Source: Pseudoalteromonas phenolica (lineage in GTDB: Bacteria; Pseudomonadota; Gammaproteobacteria; Enterobacterales; Alteromonadaceae). Taken from it: 64,000 nucleotides of DNA. The notes beneath the pieces are model-generated. The model did not search any database and was not told the DNA's origin. It worked only from the letters and a program-made list of their open reading frames with translations. Each line of letters opens with the position of its first letter. The first letter of the stretch is position 1. The position numbers were made by a program, and so were the translations under genes. The stretch lies in NCBI RefSeq assembly GCF_001444405.1, contig NZ_CP013187.1, positions 310,001 through 374,000 of the forward strand, given 5' to 3'. This document shows, piece by piece, positions 54,101 through 63,509 of this stretch.

Positions 54101-57100
54101 CTTCTGCAGATAATATTGCCACTGGTACAGGTGACGACGTCATTCGAACTAACGGTGGTACTGATGCCGTTTACGCAGGCCCTGGTGAAGATACTATTTA
54201 CATTTCTGACAACACCTTCACTCGTATTGATGCAGGCGGTAACACAGATACATTAGTATTTGACGGTTCAGGTATTAATCTAGACCTTGCAACTCAAGCT
54301 TCTCGTGTTCGTAACGTTGAAGTGTTTGATATCCGTGGTTCAGGCGCTAACTCAATTACGCTTAATAAGAGCGTGAGTAGTAATTCAAACTTACGTATTT
54401 TAGGTGACAACGACGACTATGTTGGTGCCGCAAATAACCAATGGATTGACGCTGAAACAACACAAGTTATCGATAATGTAACATATAAAGTATTTACGTC
54501 TGGCTCAGCGACTATGTTAGTGCAAGATGGTTTAACAGTTACGGTTAATAATGCTCCAACGATAGAAGACCAAACGTTTACTGTCAGTGAAATTGCTGCC
54601 AGTGGTACAGGAATTGGCATACTTGCAGCCGATGCAAATGATGTTGGTGACTTCGTGACGTTCCAAATCTTGAGCGGTAATGAAGATGGTGACCTCGTAT
54701 TAGATGCACAAACAGGTGTATTAAGTATTAGCCCGGCTATCTCTCGTTTAGATTTTGAAAAAACCGCAACTTACACATTACAAGTGATTGTGTATGACCA
54801 ATACAATACGACTGACACCGCACAGATTACAGTTGACGTATTAGATATGGACTCAATGGAAATTACCTTAGAAGGTGATGTAAGTGGTGAAGGGAGTTAT
54901 TGGGGCGAAAATACAGTACTTGAATTATTAGGTATGAGCTCTCCGCAGTGGGCGTCAACTGAAACGAAGCATACTTGGAATGTGCCAGAAGAAAATCTGC
55001 CTGATGATCCTGCGATTATTCGAATTGAATCACACGGTAAAATCCATTACGTGGGTGGCATGGACCTATTCGGTGGATGGGTTGAAGCTGACATTCCTCT
55101 TTCTATGGATTTACGCTTCCCGGATGAAATCGCAGCTGGTCAGCCAGTTAATTTAGCAACCAAGTTTACCGTAGGTGAAAACGCAAACTTCATTGCGTCC
55201 TCTCCTGGTGTGCAAATCTCTGCTGAGTTAATCTTTGAAGACTATTTAATTAAATATGAATCAGCGTTATTTGAAAAATTAAATGGTCAAACCAAAATCG
55301 ATTACGCATCTTATGAGAAAACGGTCGGTTCAGAATCGTTTGGTGTATACGGTGATAACTGTGCCAATGCACTCAATCGTTCTAAATGTTACAAGTTAGA
55401 TGATGGTGTTGAAGTTTACGATTTAACGCGTGAGTTGACCGATGAGAAATTAACTTCATTAATTGAAAACAACTTCTACGAGTTATCTGTTGTAACAGCG
55501 GAAGATCACGCTAGAGGCGTTAGTGACAATATCACTCATGGTACGAGTTTTGTTAATGGCGTTGATATTATTGACGTTGTATACGCTCATAAAGGTGCAG
55601 TTGATGGTATTGAAATTATCAGTACTGATGTCTCAGATCCAACTGCCACAACAATCTCTTTCATTCCAGCCAATATGACGGTTGAACAAATTTCATCAGT
55701 TGTTAAAAATCTAACTCGTGATTCGTTAGCAGAATTGCCTTCAAATGCGAGAAAGGCGATTGAAAAAGCGATTGGTTTAGAAGTAGATAAACTGCGTTTC
55801 TTAGCGGGTCACGATTTAACTGACTGGGTATCTGAAGAAATTTATTGGGGCTCTAACTGGACCAAGTGGCACGCACAAGCTGGCATGGAGTCAATGGAAG
55901 GCACGTCTGAACAATGTATTGATAACTATTTTGCACCTGCTGGTGAAGATTTATATCGCAGATACAAATTCAGTACACTTGATACTTTTGTAAGTGCAGC
56001 GCTAGATTTACACCAAGACTTTGAGTTGAACATTGAATCTACGGCTATTTTAGTTCTTGAAGATGGCACTGAGGTTTACTTTGACCCAGAAGAAGACATT
56101 ACCTTTACTCCAGAGCTTACGCATGACGTTAATAACGACGGTATGATTGACGCGACATTAACCGTCAATGCTGCATCAAAATTTGTTAACAACACAAAAA
56201 TGAATGCATTTTTTAGAATGCCATTTAAATTGCTTGAGTTTGAGTACAATGTCCAAGAGGCCGTTTGTACCGCAGATAACATCTACACTATGGGTAACCA
56301 AGGTTTGATGTTTGAAAAAGGTTCTTATGGCCCACTATTAGACAGCGAAAAAGAGATCCAATATGACACCACAGACTTTGGGGGACCAACGGAAATCACG
56401 ATCGCGCAAAACTCGTTCACGACTCAATTATCTTTTGACTTATGTAGTAATAGCGCAGCATGTGGTGAACCGGTGCTGTCATATGGCAACAATGCCCCTG
56501 TGGCTTCTGAGGTAATATTAACTGGCGATTTTATCGGTAAATCTACAGTATCAGCGTCATACACTTATACTGATCATGAAAGTGATTTTGAAGAGAGCTC
56601 ACGTTATCAGTGGTATCGTTCTGCGACAGGCAGTAATGATGATGCGCAAGTTATTGATGGTGAATTCTACCAATCATACACCTTGTCATTGGAAGACATT
56701 GATAGCTTTGTGGCTTTCTGTGTCACCCCGCATGATGGTACTGATTTTGGTAACCCTGAGTGTAGTGAGTGGACCTCTGTTGAAAGCCCATATCATCAAG
56801 ACTTATCTATCATGAACGGTTTTGGTCAATCTATTGTAATCAACGGTACCGATCAGAGCATGATTCAAACTATGGACTCTGGTTTTAATCCAAACAGTTC
56901 ATACACAATTGAAGCGTGGGTAAAAGTGAACTCGTTGAACCCAGAAGAAAACTCTAATTTATTCACTTTTTCAGAAGACGCAAACTCTTCAAAGGCTGCG
57001 GTGAGAATATTCTCTGATGGTCGTTTACGTGTGAAAGCAACAAACACCACGTATAAGTCGACTAAGACAATCACTGTTGGTCAGTGGCAGCACTATGCTG

Positions 57101-58353
57101 TGAGTTATGATCAGCCGACTCAACAGTTGTCAGTATACTTAGACGGTGAACTAATCATTTCTGAAGTAGATGCTGCTAAAGATAGTAACGTTTACTTTGT
57201 GTGGGGTTCTGGCAACGATGGTATTAGCAAGAAGTTAGATGCGAATATTGACGAAGTTCGTATTTGGGATTACGCGAAATCACAAGAGTCTATCGCGGCA
57301 AATCGTTACTTAGGCGCTTCATTAAGTAACTCAAACCTAGTTTCTTACTATCACTTTGACAGTATGGTTAACGGTGAAGTAGAAGACCTAACAGGCGAAA
57401 GCACTATGGAGTTAGTTAATGCACCAGTGCTTGAAAAACACAACGTATACTTAACGCTTGATGGCAATGGTGACTACGTTGACTTTGGTGACCCGGTCGA
57501 TGGTTCACTTGACTTCGGTGGTGACAACTTCACCGCACAAGCTTGGATCTATTTAGAACCAGGTTCTGGCAACCAAACACGTATCATCCTTAATAAGAAA
57601 ATTGGTGGCGCCAATGGTTATAAAGGTTGGACGTGGAGTGTTAACACAAGAAACCGTTTAACGTGGAACCATGATGCATACAACAATGGCAAAAAAGGAT
57701 ATGAAGCAACGGGTCAAAAACTTAATACTGGACGTTGGTACCATGCTGCCGTTGTTGTTGATTGGGAAAATGCCGCTAAAGTGACAATGTATCTAGACGG
57801 CAAGAACGTTGGTAGCAGTGGGTTAGGTACAAAACGTAACTTAAACAACCACGTACCACTTCGTATTGGCGCTTACAGTTCGACAGACACAACAACAAAC
57901 ACCTTTAAAGGTCACATTGATGATGTTGCGATATGGACTCGTGCACTATCTGAAGATGAGATAAATGCTTGTAAAGAGGAAATGGAACTAGGCTGCCAGC
58001 AAGATTTACTGTTGTATCACGACTTCGAACAAGATGTCCGAAAAAATAAAGCGATTGATAGATACAACGGTACTATTTTTGGTGCGGTTGAAGTAGATAA
58101 CAGCCTTGATGTTAAGTTTACTACGACTGAGTATGCTGCTTTTGCTGGCAAGCTGCCTGGCGGTACTGGCGTCACATTCGGATTAGCAGATGCGCCTGCC
58201 TTCGGCGACGTCGCCATCAGCGAATACTCTGGTGAATTTATTTATACACCAAATGGCAGTGCAAATGGTGCAAGCGACTCATTTAGTTATTACATTTACA
58301 CGAGTGATAACGGTCAAAGCCAGAAGCAGATTGTCACCATTGAGTTCGAATAA
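51187..58353 (+). CDS. Giant secreted multidomain protein with FG-GAP, hemolysin-type, cadherin-like and LamG regions
   Basis: A 2388-residue protein with a Sec signal peptide (ending near SSIAQSS). The first 430 residues hold two lectin-like repeats (SFNSTFTQAPIVFGQ and SITFSKSYNNPVVFVQ) and a cadherin-like part. About 435-950 contains seven FG-GAP/integrin-type calcium sites (for example GDVNGDGFDDIIVGSPQA). A short hemolysin-type glycine repeat (GNDTITG, GTGDDVI) follows near 960-1030, then another cadherin-like domain. Residues about 1220-1780 are unrecognised. Two LamG-like domains lie at about 1890-2050 and 2100-2290, with a beta-sandwich end. It is probably an extracellular adhesin or glycan binder exported by Sec and then type II secretion; no catalytic motif or surface anchor is visible. 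Confidence 0.8.
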   Translation: MTRNKLYLALLTLGASFSSIAQSSLAPLTIHVDENTKTNTTIGSVSFLDGVSDKTVRLEVGTTDIKNWITNGEAFEPISFNSTFTQAPIVFGQIQSNSDYQVEYEVSTYSYSGVTSKNNNRLLMRHRLDNVTALGFEAVLESELDKKGTSVIQSFLDTGEGETLGWIAFAEPISAFWNDKPIDVSSTGTSVTHNTHGHAFSVPMTDTPNILTSLSTYNGTSQSGVAVDELSANKVKVHIDNLDDASHAAENVNVFALQGTGLLFTETMAIVGETGVITVDDTDIENPFSITFSKSYNNPVVFVQAVGKDKQIFDAAVRLNFVAPMMLEGYLHSNNENLVPNRFGEFELHYQIFEAGRWDIPLEHYTYSIVSGNDAGVFSVDQIKGEIKVADQTQLDFELGNNQYSLTVRATDGAGNHYDTPVTINVTDINDSLNNNAQSIDGLAADDWAGWSVAPAGDVNGDGFDDIIVGSPQADVYRNDGTFMYEDNGAAYVLFSDATGTFPSLTEVIGGTRGFGIMGAESGDNAGFAVAGGVDINGDGLSDVVVGAPYAGTNGDNSGSVYVVFGKAGTNYVPLSDMNAGGSDYGFAIHGAYTEDYAGGTLVVGDVNGDGLGDIVIGETVTRFLAGTGSFALRDLLEDGTADPNLAYVVYGKKDNNVVQLANVATDYNEQGFAITRPSRKLFSDWYYGAQVLPTGDFNSDGLTDFIVSHGLFVDTSGTSYVVHGRIGGEAVKYNSIKSAGNGIKITPQGSGNYGFDFGDATLDALPSFTTSHVGDVNADGVDDIALLLTDTGCCSGIDHPRAYILFGGVDVADEINLADIANGNGGFVIHNDASNIDHSDLQVILGSIGGAGDLNGDGFDDIIIGDPFAEDNKGRVYAVYGRAGTEPVYLSEIIETQQGFYSEGNGGEQLGQFIASAGDVNGDGIKDIQFGTPSANKNNLNNTGAVYVLNGDGKLVTLWGTDGNDTITGTASADNIATGTGDDVIRTNGGTDAVYAGPGEDTIYISDNTFTRIDAGGNTDTLVFDGSGINLDLATQASRVRNVEVFDIRGSGANSITLNKSVSSNSNLRILGDNDDYVGAANNQWIDAETTQVIDNVTYKVFTSGSATMLVQDGLTVTVNNAPTIEDQTFTVSEIAASGTGIGILAADANDVGDFVTFQILSGNEDGDLVLDAQTGVLSISPAISRLDFEKTATYTLQVIVYDQYNTTDTAQITVDVLDMDSMEITLEGDVSGEGSYWGENTVLELLGMSSPQWASTETKHTWNVPEENLPDDPAIIRIESHGKIHYVGGMDLFGGWVEADIPLSMDLRFPDEIAAGQPVNLATKFTVGENANFIASSPGVQISAELIFEDYLIKYESALFEKLNGQTKIDYASYEKTVGSESFGVYGDNCANALNRSKCYKLDDGVEVYDLTRELTDEKLTSLIENNFYELSVVTAEDHARGVSDNITHGTSFVNGVDIIDVVYAHKGAVDGIEIISTDVSDPTATTISFIPANMTVEQISSVVKNLTRDSLAELPSNARKAIEKAIGLEVDKLRFLAGHDLTDWVSEEIYWGSNWTKWHAQAGMESMEGTSEQCIDNYFAPAGEDLYRRYKFSTLDTFVSAALDLHQDFELNIESTAILVLEDGTEVYFDPEEDITFTPELTHDVNNDGMIDATLTVNAASKFVNNTKMNAFFRMPFKLLEFEYNVQEAVCTADNIYTMGNQGLMFEKGSYGPLLDSEKEIQYDTTDFGGPTEITIAQNSFTTQLSFDLCSNSAACGEPVLSYGNNAPVASEVILTGDFIGKSTVSASYTYTDHESDFEESSRYQWYRSATGSNDDAQVIDGEFYQSYTLSLEDIDSFVAFCVTPHDGTDFGNPECSEWTSVESPYHQDLSIMNGFGQSIVINGTDQSMIQTMDSGFNPNSSYTIEAWVKVNSLNPEENSNLFTFSEDANSSKAAVRIFSDGRLRVKATNTTYKSTKTITVGQWQHYAVSYDQPTQQLSVYLDGELIISEVDAAKDSNVYFVWGSGNDGISKKLDANIDEVRIWDYAKSQESIAANRYLGASLSNSNLVSYYHFDSMVNGEVEDLTGESTMELVNAPVLEKHNVYLTLDGNGDYVDFGDPVDGSLDFGGDNFTAQAWIYLEPGSGNQTRIILNKKIGGANGYKGWTWSVNTRNRLTWNHDAYNNGKKGYEATGQKLNTGRWYHAAVVVDWENAAKVTMYLDGKNVGSSGLGTKRNLNNHVPLRIGAYSSTDTTTNTFKGHIDDVAIWTRALSEDEINACKEEMELGCQQDLLLYHDFEQDVRKNKAIDRYNGTIFGAVEVDNSLDVKFTTTEYAAFAGKLPGGTGVTFGLADAPAFGDVAISEYSGEFIYTPNGSANGASDSFSYYIYTSDNGQSQKQIVTIEFE

Positions 58354-58373
58354 GCTTAGTGGTCAATAAAAAT

Positions 58374-58410
58374 AAAAGCCGCGATACTTTTTGAGTATCG
58401 CGGCTTTTTT
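58374..58410 (+). terminator. Strong terminator after the giant gene
   Basis: Stem AAAGCCGCGATAC with its complement around a 7-base loop, then TTTTTT. Confidence 0.9.
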
Positions 58411-58498
58411 ATAATTGCTCACCAAAAGAATCGCAATTGAACTTGGCGCTGTTTGCCGCTCTTGTTAAAAAAGAGCTTGGACAGAGCTTCAAATCTGA

Positions 58499-59524
58499 TT
58501 ACTTAAAGTTATTTGCATTTTCGATACGAGATTTAATGCTTGGGTGAGTAGATAAGTATTTACTCCATGCACCCTCTTCATCATTCTCTAGTTCAATGCC
58601 TGCTTGCTCTACAATAATTTCTAGTGCTTTGGCAAATTCTTTAGGGTCGATACCGTGCTGCTTCATATGGTGTAGGGCGAAATCATCCGCTTCTTTTTCC
58701 ATATCTTGCGAAAAGCGTTGTTGCAGAATAGTTGAACCAGTCCCAAGTAATACTTCTGCAAAGCCTTCTAAATCACCGAATATCATGGCAAAAGCAATTG
58801 CACCCGCAGCGGCTTGCGCTGCCATACGAATACTATGCTGTTTTTCAACATGACCGATTTCATGAAGTAACACCGCTTGAAGTGCTAAGGGGTGATCTTG
58901 CATGCTTTTTACTAGGTCATCGGTAACGACGATTTGACCATGTGGGAGCGCAAACGCATTCGCACCAAAGAAATCTGACTGATAGAAACTCAGCTTAAAC
59001 TGATCTGCTGGTAGAGACAGTTTTTGCAAACTATCGTCCCAAAGCTGGATGACTGTTTGCTGTTCTTGCACTGATAATGTGGTGGGTTCAAGCGCTGTTT
59101 TTTCTATGGCATACATAGATTGCTCACCCATTGTTTTCACCACAGAATCAGGTACTAAGTCATAGGTTTGTACAGCAAATTCAGGCACGGCTTTAAACAA
59201 AATACCGTAGACTAAAATAGGGCTTAGCACGATAGCGCCGAGCACAGAAAGTAAGTTCTGCTCTAGCTTTTCGACTACTTTTAGACGTTTACGCTTGGTC
59301 GGCCAGCGAAACTTAACGTCTTCAGGTAGAAAACGGCTACCATCGCTGAATGTAATTTCTTGGGACTGGCCTAAAATAGGCTCCCCCAAAACTGCATCTG
59401 CAAAGTCGTAGCTGTCTTGTTTGCCACTTTCATAAGTCAACATTAATTTAGTATCAAACACAGCTGCCGAGCAGGTAACAGCTTTGCTGCTACCTGTCGG
59501 ATATAAAGTACCTAATATCTTCAT
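58499..59524 (-). CDS. M48-family zinc metalloprotease with N-terminal DUF7092-like domain
   Basis: A 341-residue membrane-anchored peptidase. The N-terminal 70 residues (LYPTGSSKAV, FSDGSRFLPED) form a small beta domain often fused to M48 peptidases. A membrane helix (VLGAIVLSPILVYGILF) precedes the catalytic part with HEIGHVEKQH and a downstream EKEADDFALHHM zinc ligand. It probably cuts misfolded envelope proteins. It starts 4 bp after the DUF898 gene and is co-transcribed with it. Confidence 0.88.
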   Translation of the reverse strand: MKILGTLYPTGSSKAVTCSAAVFDTKLMLTYESGKQDSYDFADAVLGEPILGQSQEITFSDGSRFLPEDVKFRWPTKRKRLKVVEKLEQNLLSVLGAIVLSPILVYGILFKAVPEFAVQTYDLVPDSVVKTMGEQSMYAIEKTALEPTTLSVQEQQTVIQLWDDSLQKLSLPADQFKLSFYQSDFFGANAFALPHGQIVVTDDLVKSMQDHPLALQAVLLHEIGHVEKQHSIRMAAQAAAGAIAFAMIFGDLEGFAEVLLGTGSTILQQRFSQDMEKEADDFALHHMKQHGIDPKEFAKALEIIVEQAGIELENDEEGAWSKYLSTHPSIKSRIENANNFK

Positions 59525-59528
59525 ATGC

Positions 59529-60584
59529 TTAAGTTAAAGAAATATCAACATCAAACACATTCGCCGCTTCTTCTGCTAAAGAAGATTGTGACTCTCGATA
59601 TACTTCCATTACGTGTTCTGCATTTTCAGATAAAGTGACAGTGGTTGCTGCTGCAAGCATTTTCGCTTTACGTACTTTTGTCCAAGGGAAGGCAAGACCA
59701 AGCGAGAAGATAATGGCTAGCGCATTTGTTGCAAGTAATATTGAGTATTCAACAGACCCTAGTTTTGATTCAAATGTTGCCACATCGTCAAGCTGAGCGT
59801 TCGCAAAAATATGGTTACGAACTTTACTTTGATAAATACCCGTAAGTAAGCTAATCGCTAGGAAGTTAAAGCCTAGAGAGATAAATACCATGGCTACGCC
59901 AAGAGAGTCAGGATCACCAAAACCGCCCATAATGCCAGCAATAATGGCACTTATAACACCAAAGCCAATTGCAACGACTAAACACCTTAAAACTGCGCCA
60001 TAGTAGCGGCCGGCTGAAAGCTCGACTTTTAAGGCTTTATTGCCGTATTCAATATTATTATGAATATATGTATCGATTTTTTTCAATACCCAAGGCATTG
60101 CAATATACAGTGTTAATGCACCAACGATTGGTAATAATACAAAATGTGTTAATGCATCAAAGTAATTGCCTTTAAAACCGAAGCGCACATTGCGATGACT
60201 CGTCATTCTTAAGTTAAAGCGTAAACTTTGATTGATTAACCAAGGAATAGCAGCTGCCCACATTAAGAAAAATACCACTGCCATGACTGGGCTGTAAGTA
60301 CTTAAAGTGACATATAGTGCGAAAATAGCAAAGGCAATGATACGACCTTTTAAGATCTGTATCGGTGTTGCTAAATAATTGAAGCGATGTCCATCAATTG
60401 AGGTGTGACCATAGAAGTATTGCTTTGTTCTTACCGTTGCCCATGCTGAGTAAATACCTAGAGTGACAATACTGAGTAAAATGTTCACGATCCAAATACC
60501 AAAATAGTCTTTAGCATTACCTGTGAATAGGACTTGATGTGTTTGCTGCTCAGATTGAGCAGATAGATTATTTATTTCTTCCAT
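59529..60584 (-). CDS. YjgN family membrane protein (DUF898)
   Basis: A 351-residue inner-membrane protein with repeated helical hairpins and the DUF898 pattern (FTGNAKDYFGIWIVNILLSIVTLGIYSAWATVRTKQYFY). Function of the family is not known. The start is taken at the ATG 60584, giving MEEINNLS; the extra upstream residues look unrelated. It is paired with the M48 protease downstream, a common combination, so it may be a substrate, partner or channel. Confidence 0.88.
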   Translation of the reverse strand: MEEINNLSAQSEQQTHQVLFTGNAKDYFGIWIVNILLSIVTLGIYSAWATVRTKQYFYGHTSIDGHRFNYLATPIQILKGRIIAFAIFALYVTLSTYSPVMAVVFFLMWAAAIPWLINQSLRFNLRMTSHRNVRFGFKGNYFDALTHFVLLPIVGALTLYIAMPWVLKKIDTYIHNNIEYGNKALKVELSAGRYYGAVLRCLVVAIGFGVISAIIAGIMGGFGDPDSLGVAMVFISLGFNFLAISLLTGIYQSKVRNHIFANAQLDDVATFESKLGSVEYSILLATNALAIIFSLGLAFPWTKVRKAKMLAAATTVTLSENAEHVMEVYRESQSSLAEEAANVFDVDISLT

Positions 60585-60780
60585 AAGAATTATCCATGCT
60601 TTGTGATTCGGGCATAAAATATACCATGTGTCCCTAAATTCCAAGGCTTTAACGATGGGAAATTAAGATAATTCCTTATAATTAAAGATATTTTGGTTTC
60701 GGTAGTTCGGCATACTTTATATAGACATTTCATATGTAAACTCCTATTCTTTTATTATTATTGCATCATAAGCACTTCTT

Positions 60781-61443
60781 ATGCCTCGCCTAATCGTTTC
60801 AGTATTGCTGTTGTTCACTTGCTTTTTTTGTTCCGCCAAAACCGTTATCAAGGTGGTTGATCAATTTAATCAGCCACTTGCAGATGCGGTAATTAACTTT
60901 GAATTAAAAAACACACTCACTCAGCCAACGGTGGTGTCGCCTCTTTATGTTATGGATCAAGTAGAAAAAGCATTTTTGCCTCACGTACTTGTTGTGCCTA
61001 AAGGCGCGAAGGTGAGCTTTCCAAATAGTGATGATATTCGACATCACGTGTACTCATTCTCGAAGGCTAAAACATTTGAGTTAAAGCTATACCATGGCGA
61101 ACCAAAGGCGCCGTTAGAGTTCTCAGAGTCAGGCATTGTGGTTCTTGGCTGTAATATTCACGATGCAATGGTGGGTTACATTTATGTTTATGATGACAAG
61201 CCCGCAATAAAAAGCTCAGTGTCAGGCTTAGTGACTATGCCATATGCCGTTGAGCAACTAGCAGCGATCACTGTTTGGCATGCGAGAGCAAAAATAGGTG
61301 TAAACCGCATTCGTACAATTAAAACGGACGCCTTAGCGATTGTTGATGGCAATATTAAGATCACGCTTGAGGTTAACCCGCCCGAAAAACGCGATAGTTT
61401 CGAAAACTTATTTTCTGACTTAGATAGCGGAGATAAGTTATGA
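60781..61443 (+). CDS. Periplasmic cupredoxin-like protein (annotated in relatives as methylamine utilisation protein)
   Basis: A 220-residue secreted protein with a signal peptide (LLLFTCFFCSAK) and a plastocyanin-like domain. Type 1 copper ligands are visible: His in DDIRHHVYSF, then Cys, His and Met in GCNIHDAM. A C-terminal beta domain follows. It is likely a small electron carrier or copper protein. The stop overlaps the start of the DUF3034 gene as ATGA, so the two are coupled. No methylamine dehydrogenase genes are nearby, so that label should not be taken as function. Confidence 0.8.
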   Translation: MPRLIVSVLLLFTCFFCSAKTVIKVVDQFNQPLADAVINFELKNTLTQPTVVSPLYVMDQVEKAFLPHVLVVPKGAKVSFPNSDDIRHHVYSFSKAKTFELKLYHGEPKAPLEFSESGIVVLGCNIHDAMVGYIYVYDDKPAIKSSVSGLVTMPYAVEQLAAITVWHARAKIGVNRIRTIKTDALAIVDGNIKITLEVNPPEKRDSFENLFSDLDSGDKL

Positions 61444-62273
61444 AACTAACGATAGTTAGCACACTACTGCTTGCTTGTCTTTTAACGAGCTTTGCATCGC
61501 ACGCGAATGGTAAATTGCTAGGCACGCCGGGTGTATCACAAGTAGAGGGGGCTGCAGGTGGCGGCTTGGTGCCATGGGCGCAGTTAGCAGGTTATGCCAC
61601 AGAAGATGAATGGGCAATATCAGGGTTTTGTACTAAAGCTGATGTTGATGACTTCTCTTTAAAAGTATGTGGCGCACAAGCAAACTTTTTCGACAGGCTT
61701 GAGCTGAGTTATGCTGAACAAAACTTCAAAGTTAACCCGCTGAATACCGAGCTTTCACAGAGTATTACCGGCGCTAAGGTCAGACTCTATGGTGATTTGA
61801 TTTATAGTCAATGGCCGCAATTGACGTTTGGTGTGCAATATAAAAAGCTTGATACCCCTGCGGTTGCCAATGCGTTGGGCGCAACTGATACATCGGGTTA
61901 TGACTATTATCTCTCAGCCAGTAAATTACACCTTGGTGCTGCATTTGGGTATAACCTGTTATGGAGTGCCACGGCACGCAGTACTTCAGCAAATGAAATG
62001 GGGTTACTTGGCTTTGGTTCCGCGAAGCATAATCGCAGTGTGCAGCTAGAGTTATCGTCGGCCGTTTTATTAAATAAGCATTTAGCGGTGGGCGTTGAGT
62101 ATCGTCAGAAGCCAGATAATTTGGGGCTGCAAGAAAGTAATTGGCGCGATGTGTTTGTGGCTTGGTTTCCTAACAAGTATGCTAATGTGACGTTGGCATA
62201 TATTGATTTAGGCACGATTGCAGCATTACCGAAGCAAACCGGTTGGTATTTATCTGTTACAGGATATTTTTAA
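61440..62273 (+). CDS. DUF3034 family protein, likely outer-membrane beta-barrel
   Basis: A 277-residue protein with a signal peptide (STLLLACLLTSFASHANG). It shows alternating beta-strand pattern, Gly- and aromatic-rich, ending in a Phe (WYLSVTGYF), as outer-membrane barrels do. Family function unknown. It sits between a cupredoxin and a lipoprotein hemoglobin with coupled translation, suggesting one envelope redox function. Confidence 0.78.
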   Translation: MKLTIVSTLLLACLLTSFASHANGKLLGTPGVSQVEGAAGGGLVPWAQLAGYATEDEWAISGFCTKADVDDFSLKVCGAQANFFDRLELSYAEQNFKVNPLNTELSQSITGAKVRLYGDLIYSQWPQLTFGVQYKKLDTPAVANALGATDTSGYDYYLSASKLHLGAAFGYNLLWSATARSTSANEMGLLGFGSAKHNRSVQLELSSAVLLNKHLAVGVEYRQKPDNLGLQESNWRDVFVAWFPNKYANVTLAYIDLGTIAALPKQTGWYLSVTGYF

Positions 62274-62275
62274 TC

Positions 62276-62701
62276 ATGCGTAGAGTCCTTTTCATCATAG
62301 GCGTCTTATTAATAGTTAGTCTTAGCGGATGTTCGTCGAAGCCTAAGCTCAGTTTGTATCAACAACTCGGTGCTGAGCAAGGTATAGAGCGTATCGTTGA
62401 TGCGTTTATTAAACGTATAGCAAAAGATAAAGCGATTTTACCGTACTTTGCCAAATCGAGTGTGAGTCATTTTCGGGCAGGTTTTATTGCCCATATGTGT
62501 GATATTAGCGATGGGCCTTGCAAATACACTGGAGACTCTATGATTGATATTCACACCGGTATGAATATCAATGAAGCGGACTTTAACCGAGTAGTCGAAC
62601 TATTAATACTGGCAATGGAAGATGCGGGTATAAGTTACCGTAAGCAAAATCAAGTATTAGCTAAACTGGCGCCCCTCAGAGGTGAGGTATTTAAACGTTA
62701 A
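62276..62701 (+). CDS. Lipoprotein with group 1 truncated hemoglobin domain
   Basis: A 141-residue protein starting at the ATG 62276, two bases after the DUF3034 stop. It has a lipoprotein signal with lipobox LSGC, then a truncated hemoglobin fold (LYQQLGAEQGIERIVDAF, YFAKSSVSHF, GPCKYTGDSM) with the proximal His in IDIHTGMNI. Most truncated hemoglobins are cytoplasmic; a lipid-anchored one faces the periplasm and could bind oxygen or NO there. Confidence 0.85.
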   Translation: MRRVLFIIGVLLIVSLSGCSSKPKLSLYQQLGAEQGIERIVDAFIKRIAKDKAILPYFAKSSVSHFRAGFIAHMCDISDGPCKYTGDSMIDIHTGMNINEADFNRVVELLILAMEDAGISYRKQNQVLAKLAPLRGEVFKR

Positions 62702-62768
62702 TTCTTAAGCTGAATTTAATGATGTGACCTATACTTTTCTTATCGGTACATCAATTTGAGTTGGGTGT

Positions 62769-63509
62769 ATGTGGGGTTCGCTTTTTAATACGTTGATTTT
62801 GTCTTCTGGGCTTCATCTAATGTCTCCAGATATACAGTGGTATACCGAAGAGTACCCACCATTTAATTATCAAAGTGAAGGAAAGCTACATGGTTTGGCC
62901 TTTAATGTTCTTAAATCGGCTTATCATGACTTAGGTTGGTTTTTAGATGAATCTGATATTGTTTTAGCACCTTGGCCCAGAGTATACAAAACAATACAGC
63001 AATATGAGAATAAATGTGTTTTTTCAATGGTATATACCAAGCCAAGGGCGAAGCTTTTCAACTTTGTAGGTTTGGTTATTCCAAATACGATTGCTGTTAT
63101 TGCCCATAAAGACAGTGGTGTTAAGGCTGAACAACTGACACGGGATAAGAGTTTAACTTTCGGTGTGGTAAAAAATGACATCGGGCACTTATCTCTTTTA
63201 GAGTATGGTATTCCGGAATCTCAATTCGTGTATCTTAAAACTGGTTTAGAGCTAGTTAGAATGATTGATTATAAGCGTGTTGATTTAATTGCTTATGGTG
63301 ATGCAATAGCGCGATTTCAATTTAAGCGTGCTGATATAGATCCCAACAATTACCGCTTATTATTGCCTCTGGTAGATTCTAAACTAGGCTATGCATGCAA
63401 CAAAAGTGTGCCAAAGTCTGTTTTACAGAAATTAGATAAAGCGATTAACTCAGTGGTCTTATCTAAGCCAGAGTTGTTGCGATATCATGATTCAGATAGT
63501 TTTGAGTAG
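62769..63509 (+). CDS. Solute-binding-protein-like (SBP family 3) protein
   Basis: A 246-residue protein resembling amino-acid ABC transporter binding proteins or the sensor parts derived from them (IQWYTEEYPPFNYQSEGKLHGLAFNVLKSA, then TKPRAKLFNFVGLVIPN). The signal peptide is short and weak, so export is uncertain. No transporter genes adjoin it, so it may be an orphan sensor. It follows the hemoglobin gene by 67 bp. Confidence 0.7.
   Translation: MWGSLFNTLILSSGLHLMSPDIQWYTEEYPPFNYQSEGKLHGLAFNVLKSAYHDLGWFLDESDIVLAPWPRVYKTIQQYENKCVFSMVYTKPRAKLFNFVGLVIPNTIAVIAHKDSGVKAEQLTRDKSLTFGVVKNDIGHLSLLEYGIPESQFVYLKTGLELVRMIDYKRVDLIAYGDAIARFQFKRADIDPNNYRLLLPLVDSKLGYACNKSVPKSVLQKLDKAINSVVLSKPELLRYHDSDSFE

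Noticed and set aside
51187..58353. Type I secreted RTX toxin
   Set aside because: There is a Sec signal peptide, only a couple of hemolysin-type repeats, no C-terminal type I signal and no adjacent transporter genes.
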